Assembly: GCA_910577405.1 (NCBI GenBank)
Contig: CAJTMG010000001.1
Span: 227,818-291,817 of the forward strand
Direction: 5' to 3'
Source: an uncultured Oscillibacter sp.
GTDB taxonomy: Bacteria; Bacillota; Clostridia; Oscillospirales; Oscillospiraceae
Length of the DNA: 64,000 nt
This document shows, one piece after another, positions 55,515 to 64,000 of this stretch (position 1 is the stretch's first letter; every line of letters starts with the position of its first letter). The translations under genes and the position numbers were made by a program. The notes beneath the pieces were generated by a model, which searched no databases, was not told where the DNA came from, and was given only the letters and a program-made list of their open reading frames with translations.

Positions 55515-57449
55515 TTATTTCTCAATATCAACGAATTTTGCTTCAATATTCAAGGGACGGAAGGGCTTGCCGCCGTCCTCATAGAATCTGCCGAAGAACT
55601 CCAGGCACTGCAAACGCATATCATGGACATAGCAGCCCAGGATATTCAGCGCGAAGTTCAGGGCGTTGCCGATGATGGCGATAATCACAAACGTAATGAT
55701 ATTCCCCGTCATAGCGCCCAGCTGATTGAACACCTGAGCCACCACCGCGCCGGCCAGCATCAGGGCCATCAGGCGGGAATAGGACAGGATATCGCTGAAA
55801 TAGCCGGTGATACCGTTATACAGCGCGCCAAAAATACCGGTAACGATCCCAAAGCCTTTTTTGCCGTAACCCTGGGTAATCAGCAGGATCACCAGCGCGG
55901 CGATCAGGCCCTTGGACACGTTCCCGGCGGCAAAACCAACGCCCGCCGCAATGAACGCCAGGAACCACGCGCCCTCATTGCACAGCGCCGCCATGGTCTC
56001 GCCCCGTTTGATCTGCTTACACATACTGACGATCATGCCGGTAAAGACCTGAATCACGCCCAGAATCAGCGCGCCGATCAGCACATTCACCGCGTCGTCC
56101 AGGGGAGAGAAGAGCGTGGGCAGGACAAAGCTGCTCTGGCCCTTGGTCAGGATAGAAACCGCCTGTGTAAGGAAGTCTCCAAAGAAGCCTCCGGTCAGCG
56201 CGCCCCAAATAAAGGTACTGACGCCGCAAAGTCCCATCAGAGGAATCATATAACGCATAGTCGCGCCGTTGGGCTTTGCCTTTTTCATAATGAACGCGGA
56301 CAGGCCCATCATAATCAATCCATAGCCCATATCAGCCATCATCATTCCATAGAAGATAATGAAGAACGGGGCCATAAGGGGATTGGGGTCCACGGTGCCG
56401 TAAGCGGGCAGGGAGTACATATCGGTCACCATATTCAGGGGCCTGGTGAACCAATTATTCTTGAGCTGCACAGGAACCTCGGGATATTCTTCCTCTGTCG
56501 GGTCGCTGGATTCCCATGCGCAGCCCTGACTGTCCAGCAGGTCCCCCACGGCCTTGAGCTTCCCGGCGGGACACCAGCCCTCGAAAAACAGGACGGTTCC
56601 ATCGGTCATGAGGCGCTCGGCGTTCTGGTTCTCGGCGGCTTCCGCGGCAAGGCGGTCGGCATAGAACCGCAGGCCCTCCCACTCCGGCGAGAGCTCCGCG
56701 ATGGACGCCTCTGTCTCCTGCTGTTTCTTCCGGTTTGCGGACAAAGCCTGATTCATGGCCTCCACATTTTTCGCGGCGGTGCCCTTCAGACCCTGGAAAG
56801 CCGTGACGCTGAACCCATGGGGCCGCAGGACCTCCATGGCCTTCTCCTCATCGTCCTTATGGGCAATCAGGAGACAGCATCTCTGCTGACGGTCCGCGCT
56901 GGCCTCGTACAGTTCCGCGGCGCAGTCCCCCAGCTCGTTCCGGATCGCGCCCACGTCCGCCGCGCCTGGCAGTACGCCCATACGAAACACAACGTGAGCG
57001 GTACTGTTCAGCTCCAGGGGCATATCCAGGGGCGTCCAAGGTTCCAATCCGGCCCGCCGGGAGGCCAGCCGTCCCTCTTCGCTCTGGAGCCGGGCCAGTT
57101 CCTTCAGGGCCTCATTGATTTTCTCTGAGACCTCCCGCGGGCGTTTGGCGGCCTCACTGCTGAGGAACTCCTCCTGCCGGACGGCCCTCCGCGGGACAAA
57201 CATCCCGTCCTTGACGCTGCCGTACCGTTTCAAAGCGTCCATAGCGGCGGCGGCTTCATTCTGCCGGTTCTTGGTCTCTGCCAGCCGGGAGGTTCCCCGT
57301 TCCAGCAGCGCGGCCCAGGCGGGGTCAGCCAATCGGTTGTCCGGCTCGCTGATTTCCACGCAACCAAGCCGCAGCAGCTCCCGCAGCAACGTCTCTCTGC
57401 TGCTGGCCATGGCCATTACCCGGAGCCTCTTCATTTTTACAATGGCCAT
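55515..57449 (-). CDS. ntpI: V-type ATPase subunit I (a-type stator)
   Basis: The 644-residue protein has a cytosolic N-terminal half with coiled coils (about 1-330) and a membrane half with about seven or eight helices, including DILSYSRLMALMLAGAVVAQVFNQL, where the essential arginine lies. It holds the half-channels for the ion. Normal length. Confidence 0.95.
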   Translation of the reverse strand: MAIVKMKRLRVMAMASSRETLLRELLRLGCVEISEPDNRLADPAWAALLERGTSRLAETKNRQNEAAAAMDALKRYGSVKDGMFVPRRAVRQEEFLSSEAAKRPREVSEKINEALKELARLQSEEGRLASRRAGLEPWTPLDMPLELNSTAHVVFRMGVLPGAADVGAIRNELGDCAAELYEASADRQQRCCLLIAHKDDEEKAMEVLRPHGFSVTAFQGLKGTAAKNVEAMNQALSANRKKQQETEASIAELSPEWEGLRFYADRLAAEAAENQNAERLMTDGTVLFFEGWCPAGKLKAVGDLLDSQGCAWESSDPTEEEYPEVPVQLKNNWFTRPLNMVTDMYSLPAYGTVDPNPLMAPFFIIFYGMMMADMGYGLIMMGLSAFIMKKAKPNGATMRYMIPLMGLCGVSTFIWGALTGGFFGDFLTQAVSILTKGQSSFVLPTLFSPLDDAVNVLIGALILGVIQVFTGMIVSMCKQIKRGETMAALCNEGAWFLAFIAAGVGFAAGNVSKGLIAALVILLITQGYGKKGFGIVTGIFGALYNGITGYFSDILSYSRLMALMLAGAVVAQVFNQLGAMTGNIITFVIIAIIGNALNFALNILGCYVHDMRLQCLEFFGRFYEDGGKPFRPLNIEAKFVDIEK

Positions 57450-57764
57450 TTAATGCTTCACAACCCTTCCGACAATAAACTCCGCAGCCGCGTCCAGCCG
57501 TTTTTCCGCCGCCTTGCGCAGCACGTTGGCGTCGGCCTCCGCGCTCTTGGCAGTTTTCTCCGCCCGGACAGCGGCGGCGTCCTCGGCCTTCCGCAGCAGC
57601 AGTCTCCCAGCCTCCGCAGCGCCGGCCCGAGTCTTCTGCAAGAGGGCCTGACCCTCACGCTCCGCGTCAGCCACCAACTGCTTTGCCTCAGCTTCCGCGG
57701 CGGCCAGGCGTTCCCGGCTCTCCGTTTCTGCACGGCTGACCTTTTCGATTGCTTCCAGGGACAT
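57450..57764 (-). CDS. ntpG: V-type ATPase subunit G/H (stalk)
   Basis: The 104-residue protein is one long charged, alanine-rich helix (KVSRAETESRERLAAAEAEA) ending VGRVVKH, as expected for the peripheral-stalk partner of subunit E. It is the first gene of the operon and ends at the base before ntpI starts. Naming differs between species (G, H or F). Confidence 0.82.
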   Translation of the reverse strand: MSLEAIEKVSRAETESRERLAAAEAEAKQLVADAEREGQALLQKTRAGAAEAGRLLLRKAEDAAAVRAEKTAKSAEADANVLRKAAEKRLDAAAEFIVGRVVKH

Positions 57765-57876
57765 GCGTTCTCACCTTCCTCCTTATCTGAGCATACGCCA
57801 CCGGACCTGTCCTGCCGTCCTCTGCCCAGTCTGGGGCGGCGGGTCCCTCTCAAGACCGCATGACGATTTATTTTAT

Positions 57877-57905
57877 ATTATAGGCGATTCATCCATTCTT
57901 TGCAA
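57877..57905 (-). promoter_or_regulatory. Promoter of the V-ATPase operon
   Basis: On the minus strand TTGCAA (57900-57905), 17 bases and TATAAT (57877-57882), about 105 bases before ntpG. No regulatory repeat is evident. Confidence 0.82.
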
Positions 57906-57950
57906 GGAGTTTTTTGTGACGTGCCTCCTAAAAAAGCCAATAAAACGGGA

Positions 57951-57981
57951 ACGCGGCCTCCCAACGACTGGAAGACCGCGT
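57951..57981 (-). terminator. Terminator after proS
   Basis: On the minus strand ACGCGGTCT pairs with AGGCCGCGT (57973-57981 with 57951-57959, one G-U, 13-base loop), followed by TCCCGTTTTATT. Confidence 0.75.
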
Positions 57982-58014
57982 GTTTCTTGCGATTTCGGGC
58001 AGTTTTGAGTCTTT

Positions 58015-59454
58015 TCAATAAGCCACGCCCCAATAGATATCGGCAGTACATTTCTTTCCGCAGACGGGGCACACGCCTTCGGTTCCGCTCTGTTTCAGGG
58101 GCATACAGCGGGAGGACACCCCGGCCCGGTCCTTCATGGCCAGTTCGCACTCCAAGGAGCCGCACCACTTGGACCGCAGGAAGCCGCCCTTTCCCTCCGC
58201 CACGGCCTTTGCCTCCTCGGGGGTGCTGATGTCGAAGGTGTTTTCCTGGAGATTTTTCAGGGCCATGGCGTACATATTCTCATGCACCGCGTCCAGAAGC
58301 TCCCGGACCTTTTCCTCCAGGCTCTCCAGGGGAACGGAAATTTTCTCTCCCGTATCCCGCCGGGCGATTACGCACTGATTCTTCTCCATATCCTTGGGTC
58401 CGATTTCCAGCCGCAGGGGGACGCCCTTCATCTCGTACTCGGCAAACTTCCAGCCGGGGGAGTTGTCGGAGGCGTCCAGTCTGACCCGGAGGCCCGCATT
58501 CTTCAGCCGCACCCGAAGGGCATCCGCGGCATCCAGAACGCCGGGCTTGTGCTGCGCGACGGGAATCACCGCCACCTGAACCGGCGCCACTCTGGGAGGC
58601 AGTACCAGGCCGTTGTCATCGCCGTGGGTCATGATAATGCCGCCGATCATACGGGTAGAGACGCCCCAGCTGGTCTGATGGGGGTAATGGGGCTGGTTGT
58701 CCTTCCCGGCAAAGGTGATATCGAACGCCCTGGCAAAACCGTCGCCGAAATAATGGCTGGTGCCCGCCTGGAGCGCCTTATGGTCGTGCATCATACATTC
58801 GACGGTGTAGGTTTCCTCCGCGCCCTTGAACTTCTCCTTCTCCGTCTTGCGGCCCCGAATCACCGGCATGGCAAGGAAATTCTCCATAAAATCGGCGTAG
58901 ATATTCAGCATCCGCATGGTCTCTTCCCGGGCCTCTTCCTCCGTGGCGTGCATGGTATGGCCTTCCTGCCAGAGGAATTCCCGATGCCGCAGGAAGGGCC
59001 GGGAGGTCTTCTCCCAACGAAGGACGCTGCACCATTGATTGTAGAGCTTGGGCAGGTCCCGCCAGGAGTGAATGATATTGGCGTAATGCTCGCAGAACAG
59101 CGTCTCCGAAGTAGGCCGGACGCAGAGACGGTCCTCCAGCTTCTCACTGCCCCCCATGGTAATCCAGGCGCATTCCGGAGCAAAGCCCTCCACATGGTCC
59201 TTTTCTTTTTGCAGGAGGCTCTCGGGAATCAGTACCGGCAGATAAACGTTCTCGTGCCCGGTTTCCTTGAAGCGGCGGTCCATTTCAGCCTGGATGTTCT
59301 CCCAGATTGCGTAGCCATAGGGCCGGTAGATGAACATACCCTTGACGGAGGTATAGTCAATCAGCTCCGCCTTTTTGCAGACATCCGTATACCACTGGGC
59401 GAAATCTACGTCCCGCGCGGTAATGGCGTCCACCTGTCTCTGATCTTTCGCCAT
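58015..59454 (-). CDS. proS: Prolyl-tRNA synthetase (archaeal/eukaryotic type)
   Basis: The 479-residue class II enzyme charges tRNA-Pro. It has VLIPESLLQKEKDHVEGFAPE, VRPTSET and FLRHREFLWQEGHTMHAT, lacks the bacterial editing insertion, and ends in the type 3 zinc and tyrosine tail (CPVCGKKCTADIYWGVAY). The start at 59454 (MAKDQRQ) follows AAAAGG; the frame continues upstream through the promoter. Confidence 0.95.
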   Translation of the reverse strand: MAKDQRQVDAITARDVDFAQWYTDVCKKAELIDYTSVKGMFIYRPYGYAIWENIQAEMDRRFKETGHENVYLPVLIPESLLQKEKDHVEGFAPECAWITMGGSEKLEDRLCVRPTSETLFCEHYANIIHSWRDLPKLYNQWCSVLRWEKTSRPFLRHREFLWQEGHTMHATEEEAREETMRMLNIYADFMENFLAMPVIRGRKTEKEKFKGAEETYTVECMMHDHKALQAGTSHYFGDGFARAFDITFAGKDNQPHYPHQTSWGVSTRMIGGIIMTHGDDNGLVLPPRVAPVQVAVIPVAQHKPGVLDAADALRVRLKNAGLRVRLDASDNSPGWKFAEYEMKGVPLRLEIGPKDMEKNQCVIARRDTGEKISVPLESLEEKVRELLDAVHENMYAMALKNLQENTFDISTPEEAKAVAEGKGGFLRSKWCGSLECELAMKDRAGVSSRCMPLKQSGTEGVCPVCGKKCTADIYWGVAY

Positions 59455-59523
59455 AACGATACATCCTTTTCTCAAAGTATTCACACCGGCGTTTTGCCTC
59501 CGGCGCGGAATTCCAATTATATT

Positions 59524-59553
59524 ATTGTATCCTATCCCCGCGTCCCTTGTCAA
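59524..59553 (-). promoter_or_regulatory. proS promoter
   Basis: On the minus strand TTGACA (59548-59553), 18 bases and TACAAT (59524-59529), about 70 bases before proS. The leader is too short for a T-box. Confidence 0.72.
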
Positions 59554-59626
59554 GCTTGGCGCGCCGGATTTGAAAAGACGCTGGACAGAACAGAAAATAT
59601 TGCAGCTGGCCAAACAAAGGAATGGG

Positions 59627-59878
59627 TATAATAAGGGCAGCGGTCGGTCCAGGAGTGTCGTAAGAGATCACCGCAGCCTTGGCATGGGCATCTTACCACG
59701 GGCGCCGGCTTTTGTCAAATTTTCTGTTACGCCGTTGGGAAAGCGACTCCGCGGGCCTGCCATGACACGCCGTCGGTATCGAACGCCGTCATTTCGATGC
59801 GGACAGCCACAAAAGAACTCCAGCGTCTTTGTATGGGAGGAACTGGTGGAGCAACTTCATCAAGATAAAGAGAGGCGC
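59627..59878 (+). other. Structured intergenic stretch, possible small RNA
   Basis: No protein gene is visible. TATAAT at 59627-59632 is followed at once by GGCAGCGGT (59636-59644), which pairs with ACCGCAGCC (59670-59678) except for one A-A mismatch, with further GGTC/GATC pairing inside. The -35 partner is poor (TTGCAG is 21 bases away). GGCGCCGGCTTTTG at about 59702-59715 could end a short RNA. The rest, up to the promoter at 59879, is unremarkable. Confidence 0.35.
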
Positions 59879-59907
59879 TTGACTTGCTGTGTAAAATGCT
59901 GTATATT
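59879..59907 (+). promoter_or_regulatory. Promoter of the cyclase/AhpD-like pair
   Basis: TTGACT (59879-59884), 17 bases and TATATT (59902-59907), about 80 bases before the cyclase gene. Confidence 0.75.
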
Positions 59908-59989
59908 AAGCTGTGTATTACGGATGTTTTTGATGCAGTCTGTCAAGCACACCTCCGGAAGGGGGTGAAATGGAAGGAGGACCATAATT

Positions 59990-60766
59990 ATGGCAAACCT
60001 GACCCTTTGGAACCTGGTCAAGGAGCTGAAAGGCCCCAAGTACCGCTGGGTAGACCTGACCCATGAGCTTAGTCCTGACACGCCCCACTGGTTCGGCTTC
60101 AAGCCCCTTCAGGAGGACCTGCTGTTTGATTACCTGGAGGGCACTCCCGAGGATAAGATGGCCCCTATGCGCTGCATTCAGTACAGTGTAGCCAGCCAGT
60201 ACGGGACCCACGCGGACGTTCCCATCCACTTCTGGAAGGACGGCCGGGATATGAGCAGGATCACCGTCCAGGAGCTGGTCTATCCTCTCGTTGTGGTGGA
60301 CAAGTCCAAGGAATGCGCGGAGAATCCCGATTTTATGATGACCGTGGACGACCTGAAGGCTTGGGAAGCCCAGTATGGCCAGATTCCCGAGGGGGCGTTT
60401 GTGGCCTTCCGTTCCGACTGGCATAAGAAAGCAAATCTGGATAACCCCGATGAGAACAACGTGCCCCACTACCCCGGCTGGGACGTGAACGCAATCAAAT
60501 GGCTGGTGGAAGAGCGGAATATCGGCGCCATTGGTCACGAGCCCGCCGATACAGACCCCGGCTTCGTGACCACCAAGGAGGGCGCGTACCCCTACCCCGG
60601 CGAGCAGTATATCCTCCAGGCGGACCGGATTCAGATTGAGGTCATGCGGAATCTGGACCAGCTTCCCCCGGTGGGCGGCATGATCGTCGTGGGCTTCCCC
60701 AAGCTCCGGGGCGGCACCGGCTTCCCCACCCGCTGCTTTGCGGTATATCCGGTCGAGGAGGGCTGA
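59990..60766 (+). CDS. Cyclase-family metal hydrolase (kynurenine formamidase-like)
   Basis: The 258-residue protein has the family metal site: YGTHADVPIHFWKDGRDM, with the HxDxPxHF pattern, plus WVDLTHELSPDTP at the start and GAIGHEPADTDPG later. Family members hydrolyse N-formylkynurenine, isatin or related cyclic amides with Zn or Mn. The substrate here is unknown; the acidic stretch and overall length differ from KynB. AAGGAGG precedes the ATG. The next gene starts 3 bases after the stop. Confidence 0.87.
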   Translation: MANLTLWNLVKELKGPKYRWVDLTHELSPDTPHWFGFKPLQEDLLFDYLEGTPEDKMAPMRCIQYSVASQYGTHADVPIHFWKDGRDMSRITVQELVYPLVVVDKSKECAENPDFMMTVDDLKAWEAQYGQIPEGAFVAFRSDWHKKANLDNPDENNVPHYPGWDVNAIKWLVEERNIGAIGHEPADTDPGFVTTKEGAYPYPGEQYILQADRIQIEVMRNLDQLPPVGGMIVVGFPKLRGGTGFPTRCFAVYPVEEG

Positions 60767-60769
60767 ACG

Positions 60770-61378
60770 ATGGCGCTGAAATTTGACGAACAGCTCTCCC
60801 TGCTCCAGAAGCCTGACCGGGCGGAGATGACTGACGAGGAATACGCCGTTTTCGATAAGAACGTTGAAGTGATGACCCAGAACTGGGGATTCATCAACAA
60901 CCTGTTCAAGGTCCTGCCCCTGAACGCCAAGGAGTACATCGGCTTCCTGAACTTCAAGGGTTCCCTGTTCAACGACACCTGCTACCTCACCGACGCCCAA
61001 AAGGAAATGATCGGCGTTGTGGTGTCCTCTTATAACTGTTGCAGTTACTGCCTGACCACCCACGGGGACAACCTCCGGGGTATGTGGAAGAACGCCCGGC
61101 TGGTGGATAAGATTTCCTATAATTTCCGTTCCGCCAAGGACGAGCTGAGCAAAATCGATTACGCCCTCTGTGAATACGCCTGGTTTGTCACAGCCCATCC
61201 CCGGGACATTGACAGCACCCAGATCGAAAAGCTCCGGGACGTGGGCCTGAATGACCATGAAATCCTGGAAGCCGCGTTTGTGGCCGGATTCTTCAACTAC
61301 ACCAACCGTTGGGTGTCCACCATCGCGCCCGTGGCCAATCCCGGGCATTTCTCCCACAACCGGAACTTCGACGACTGA
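60770..61378 (+). CDS. Carboxymuconolactone decarboxylase/AhpD-like protein
   Basis: The 202-residue helical protein carries the AhpD signature as SSYNCCSYCLTTHGDNLR: a CxxC pair with the histidine four residues on, used for thiol-based peroxide reduction in AhpD. It resembles the peroxidase-related members more than decarboxylases. It is co-transcribed with the metal hydrolase gene upstream, and they may act on one substrate, but which is unknown. Confidence 0.86.
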   Translation: MALKFDEQLSLLQKPDRAEMTDEEYAVFDKNVEVMTQNWGFINNLFKVLPLNAKEYIGFLNFKGSLFNDTCYLTDAQKEMIGVVVSSYNCCSYCLTTHGDNLRGMWKNARLVDKISYNFRSAKDELSKIDYALCEYAWFVTAHPRDIDSTQIEKLRDVGLNDHEILEAAFVAGFFNYTNRWVSTIAPVANPGHFSHNRNFDD

Positions 61379-61416
61379 CGGCTCCAGGAGGGCTTCCTCT
61401 GGTATACGCAAATCAG

Positions 61417-61453
61417 AAAAGAGGCGTACCTGTCACAGGCGCGCCTCTTTTTT
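61417..61453. terminator. Bidirectional terminator
   Basis: AAAAGAGGCG (61417-61426) pairs with CGCCTCTTTT (61442-61451), with CCTG/CAGG inside. T runs on both strands; it ends the AhpD-like gene and the histidine kinase gene, whose stop lies within its right edge. Confidence 0.9.
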
Positions 61454-62342
61454 ACGCACGAGGGAGAAAGATGGAAAACAGAGTGCCCTGACCCGGACAG
61501 GAGCAGACACGAACATAACCGCCCTGACGCTCCGCAATCTGCCGCACAAGGTACAGGCCGATGCCCACGCCCCCCGCCTGATTCGGAGACTCGTTCCGGG
61601 ACGCGCTGCCTCGGTAGAATCGCTGGAAGAGCTTGGGCTGTTCGTCCTCCGGGATGCCGGGACCGCAGTCGGCCACGTCGATCCGGGCAAACATGACGTA
61701 GGACATGGCCCGCAGGGTAATCTGACCGGCGGGGGCGTACTTCACCGCGTTGTCCAGCAGATTGCAGACGGCCTCGGCGGTCCAGCGGGGGTCGAAGACA
61801 GCCTGGACATTCTGGCAGTCCAGCCGCAGCTCCAGCCCCTTTTCCTCCGCCAGGGACTCGAACTGCGCCGCCACATCCGAAAGCAGCGGGTCCAGCAGGC
61901 CGGGCCGGGGACGCATAACCAGAATGCCCGATTCCAGCCGGGAGGTCTTCACCAAGGCGTCTGTCAGGAATTGCAGCTTGGTAATCTGACCCTCCAGCGC
62001 TTCAATGCGGGAGTCTCCGGGAATGGATTCCCCCAGAAGCTGGGTATACAGCAGGAGATTGGCCAAGGGGGTCTTGATCTGGTGGGAGATGTCGGAAATC
62101 AGGGCCTTGATTTTGTCCTTTTCCGCCTCCAGACTCTTCGCGGAGGACTCCGACACCGCAAGATACTGCGCTAATCGGGTTTCCACCGCCGCCAGCCTGC
62201 TCTCGTCAAACTGATTCTCCTGAAACTCCCCTCGAATTGCCGCGTCCAGCATATCGTCCAGCCGCGTCAGAAGCCGGATTCGCTGGAAACGCTCCCATAA
62301 AAGAACGGCAAGCACAACCGCCGCGCATACTGCAATGACCAT
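61452..62342 (-). CDS. Sensor histidine kinase, no partner regulator nearby
   Basis: The 296-residue protein has one N-terminal membrane helix (about 1-16), a short helical linker, the phosphoacceptor H-box ISHQIKTPLANLL (about 84-96), the N-box NLLDNAVKYAP and the G-boxes DCGPGIPED and GVGIGLYLV. There is almost no external domain, so it may sense the membrane or another protein. No response regulator gene adjoins; the zinc-ribbon membrane protein gene upstream (62382-62804) lies 39 bases away and may be a partner. GGGAGG precedes the ATG. Confidence 0.9.
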   Translation of the reverse strand: MVIAVCAAVVLAVLLWERFQRIRLLTRLDDMLDAAIRGEFQENQFDESRLAAVETRLAQYLAVSESSAKSLEAEKDKIKALISDISHQIKTPLANLLLYTQLLGESIPGDSRIEALEGQITKLQFLTDALVKTSRLESGILVMRPRPGLLDPLLSDVAAQFESLAEEKGLELRLDCQNVQAVFDPRWTAEAVCNLLDNAVKYAPAGQITLRAMSYVMFARIDVADCGPGIPEDEQPKLFQRFYRGSASRNESPNQAGGVGIGLYLVRQIAERQGGYVRVCSCPGQGTLFSIFLPRA

Positions 62343-62381
62343 CAGGACCTCCCAAAAGACAATTGAAGCAAAGAAGAAGCG

Positions 62382-62804
62382 TCAGGTTTTGGCCTTGATC
62401 TTCGCGCCGCATTTGGGGCAGGTGATAATAATCGCGCCCTTTCCCACAGGGACCCGGCAGATGGTCTTGCAGGCTTTGCAGGTAAAGTATTTGTGCTCCT
62501 TATCGGCGTGACGTGCCTTGCGGTTCCTGGCGCGCCAAAGCCAATTGACCCATTTCTGATTCTCCGCCTGCCGTTTGGAAAGGTTTCTGGAAAACATACG
62601 CATAAAGATAAAAAGCATCAGCGCAAACAGGAGCGCCTCGAAGATTCTGGTCAGCGTCCGGCTGCGGAGCAGGAAGGCGCACACCGTCTCCACAAGCCAC
62701 AGCGCCAGATACAGCCAGAACAGCGCCCGGTTGAGCTGGTCCATACCATTGCGGCCGTACATGAAACGTGTCAGCGCGCTGCCGATTCTCTGGAAAAATC
62801 TCAT
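62382..62804 (-). CDS. Membrane protein with C-terminal zinc ribbon
   Basis: The 140-residue protein has two hydrophobic helices (about 22-44, ALFWLYLALWLVETVCAFLL; about 52-68, IFEALLFALMLFIFMRM) and a basic C-terminal region with a zinc ribbon, CKACKTICRVP then ITCPKCGAKI. Similar proteins are widespread in Clostridia without known function. The start at 62804 has AAGGAG; the longer frame covers the promoter. Same strand as, and just upstream of, the histidine kinase. Confidence 0.8.
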   Translation of the reverse strand: MRFFQRIGSALTRFMYGRNGMDQLNRALFWLYLALWLVETVCAFLLRSRTLTRIFEALLFALMLFIFMRMFSRNLSKRQAENQKWVNWLWRARNRKARHADKEHKYFTCKACKTICRVPVGKGAIIITCPKCGAKIKAKT

Positions 62805-62845
62805 AATGAAAACGCTCCTTTGCCGGACGACGGCCTTTTTTTCAT

Positions 62846-62874
62846 ATTCTACTCGCAACCCTGTGGACAAACAA
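62846..62874 (-). promoter_or_regulatory. Promoter of the zinc-ribbon/histidine-kinase unit
   Basis: On the minus strand TTGTTT (62869-62874), 17 bases and TAGAAT (62846-62851), about 40 bases before the start. Confidence 0.6.
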
Positions 62875-62912
62875 CCAGTTTGCGCGGAAATTTACAAAAT
62901 GGTCATTTATTT

Positions 62913-62941
62913 TTGCAGACGCTTGTGCTATATTCTACTAT
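62913..62941 (+). promoter_or_regulatory. Promoter candidate of htpG
   Basis: TTGCAG (62913-62918), 17 bases and TACTAT (62936-62941), 33 bases before htpG. No CIRCE repeat is visible. Confidence 0.45.
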
Positions 62942-62974
62942 TGCTGAAAAATAATGGGAAAGGAAGTGGCTTTC

Positions 62975-64000
62975 ATGGCCAAGAAACAATTCAAAGCGGA
63001 GTCCAAACGGCTTCTGGACCTGATGGTGAACTCCATCTATACCCATAAGGAGATTTTCCTCCGGGAGATCATCTCCAACGCGTCCGACGCCTGCGACAAG
63101 CTCTGCTACCAGGCCCTGACCGACGAGGCCGTTGGGATGAACCGGGGCGATTTCAAAATTGAGATTGCCGCGGACAAGGACAAGCGCACGCTCACGGTCT
63201 CTGACAACGGCATCGGCATGAATAAGGAAGATCTGGAGAACAATCTGGGCATTATCGCGTCCTCCGGGTCCCTGCGGTTCAAGCAGGAGCTGGGGGAGGA
63301 CGCCAAGGACACCGATGTGATCGGACAGTTCGGCGTGGGCTTCTACTCCGCTTTTATGGTTTCGGAGAAGATTACCGTCGTAACAAAGAAGTATGGTTCG
63401 GACACGGCCTGGAAATGGGTCTCCTCCGGCGCGGACGGCTATACCATTACTGAGTGCGAAAAGGATTCCGTGGGCACTGATATCATCATGCAGATCAAGC
63501 CCGATACCGACGATGAGAAGTACGGCGAATTCCTGGAAGCCTGGCGCTTGCAGGAGCTGGTCCGGAAGTACTCTGATTATATCCGCTTCCCCATCCGCAT
63601 GGAGGTCTCCAAAACCCGGCAGAAGGAGGGCTCTCCCGAGGACCAGCCGGAGTATGAGACCTATACCGAGGTGGATACCCTGAATTCTATGGTTCCCATC
63701 TGGCAGCGTCCCAAGGCCGAGGTCACCGCGGAGGAGTACAACAAGTTCTATCGGGACAAGTTCCGGGATTACGCCGACCCCCAGCGGGTGATTTACGTGT
63801 CCGTGGAGGGTATGGTGAGCTATAAGGCCCTGCTGTTCGTCCCTGGCGCAACTCCTTTCGATTACTATACCAAGGAGTATGAAAAGGGCCTCCAGCTCTA
63901 CTCCAACGGCGTGCTGATTATGGACAAGTGCGCGGACCTTCTGCCGGAGCATTTCCGTTTTGTCCGCGGCGTGGTGGATTCCCCGGACCTGAGCCTGAAT
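62975..64000 (+). CDS. htpG: Chaperone HtpG (Hsp90), 5' part
   Basis: The first 342 residues run to the window edge without a stop. The start MAKKQFKAESKRLLDLMVNS follows GGAAAGGAAG. The GHKL ATPase domain shows EIISNASDACDK, VSDNGIGMNKEDL and GQFGVGFYSAFMV, and the middle domain begins with the conserved DPQRVIYVS-like segment. HtpG is an ATP-driven folding chaperone. The rest lies outside the window. Confidence 0.96.
   Translation, partial: MAKKQFKAESKRLLDLMVNSIYTHKEIFLREIISNASDACDKLCYQALTDEAVGMNRGDFKIEIAADKDKRTLTVSDNGIGMNKEDLENNLGIIASSGSLRFKQELGEDAKDTDVIGQFGVGFYSAFMVSEKITVVTKKYGSDTAWKWVSSGADGYTITECEKDSVGTDIIMQIKPDTDDEKYGEFLEAWRLQELVRKYSDYIRFPIRMEVSKTRQKEGSPEDQPEYETYTEVDTLNSMVPIWQRPKAEVTAEEYNKFYRDKFRDYADPQRVIYVSVEGMVSYKALLFVPGATPFDYYTKEYEKGLQLYSNGVLIMDKCADLLPEHFRFVRGVVDSPDLSLN

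Overview
The window looks like the chromosome of a GC-rich anaerobic Firmicute of the class Clostridia, most like Oscillospiraceae/Ruminococcaceae gut bacteria. The signs are strong AGGAGG ribosome-binding sites, sigma-A promoters, a T-box in front of thrS, a SpoIIID remnant, the Clostridia-type order secY-adk-map-KOW-infA-rpmJ-rpsM-rpsK-rpsD-rpoA-rplQ, and an F-type and a V-type rotary ATPase in the same neighbourhood. The genus is an inference. No tRNA, rRNA or CRISPR array was seen.

Layout. 0.36-3.7 kb: a recombinase-rich edge with a 42-codon ORF translationally coupled to a large serine recombinase, a truncated spoIIID, an Rrf2 regulator and a small serine resolvase. 3.8-10.1 kb (minus): an atpBEFAGDC operon in which the delta subunit gene is missing and a delta-like C-terminal domain is fused to the N-terminus of alpha. 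10.4-12.1 kb: an omega-amidase-like hydrolase and a YjbQ protein transcribed apart from interlocked promoters. 12.1-17.9 kb: a compact inositol cluster (LacI-type regulator, Na+/solute symporter, IolG, IolI) with repeated TTGCACGCAA-like operator candidates. 17.9-25.0 kb (minus): small membrane protein, aminotransferase, DUF1846 protein, NADP isocitrate dehydrogenase and an aconitase-family hydratase with an extra C-terminal domain. 25.2-28.9 kb (plus): membrane-anchored protein, nitroreductase, MtnA and DeoD. 29.0-31.1 kb: thrS with its T-box.

31.1-31.5 kb is an unusual non-coding-looking block. It holds a strong promoter, a structured leader, a 31-codon hydrophobic peptide, a terminator and a strong opposing promoter, a layout like type I toxin-antitoxin loci. 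It is followed by a small helical protein and a divergent XRE regulator. 32.2-48.7 kb (minus) is the S10-spc-alpha ribosomal super-operon, with a long structured leader, an anomalous 240-base gap before rpsH, a UUG start for infA and an RGG-like tail on S3. 49.1-57.9 kb (minus) is a complete V-type ATPase operon (order G/H-I-K-E-C-F-A-B-D) whose K subunit keeps the Na+ ligands known from Enterococcus hirae. 58.0-64.0 kb: proS, a structured intergenic stretch, a cyclase/AhpD-like pair, an orphan histidine kinase, a zinc-ribbon membrane protein and the 5' part of htpG.

Taken together, the V-type pump probably handles Na+ and would supply or use the gradient drawn on by the inositol symporter, while the F-type c subunit lacks one Na+ ligand. 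MtnA, a KAT-like aminotransferase and the omega-amidase together resemble parts of a methionine-salvage route. Long open frames antisense to many genes reflect GC-rich third codon positions and were not annotated.
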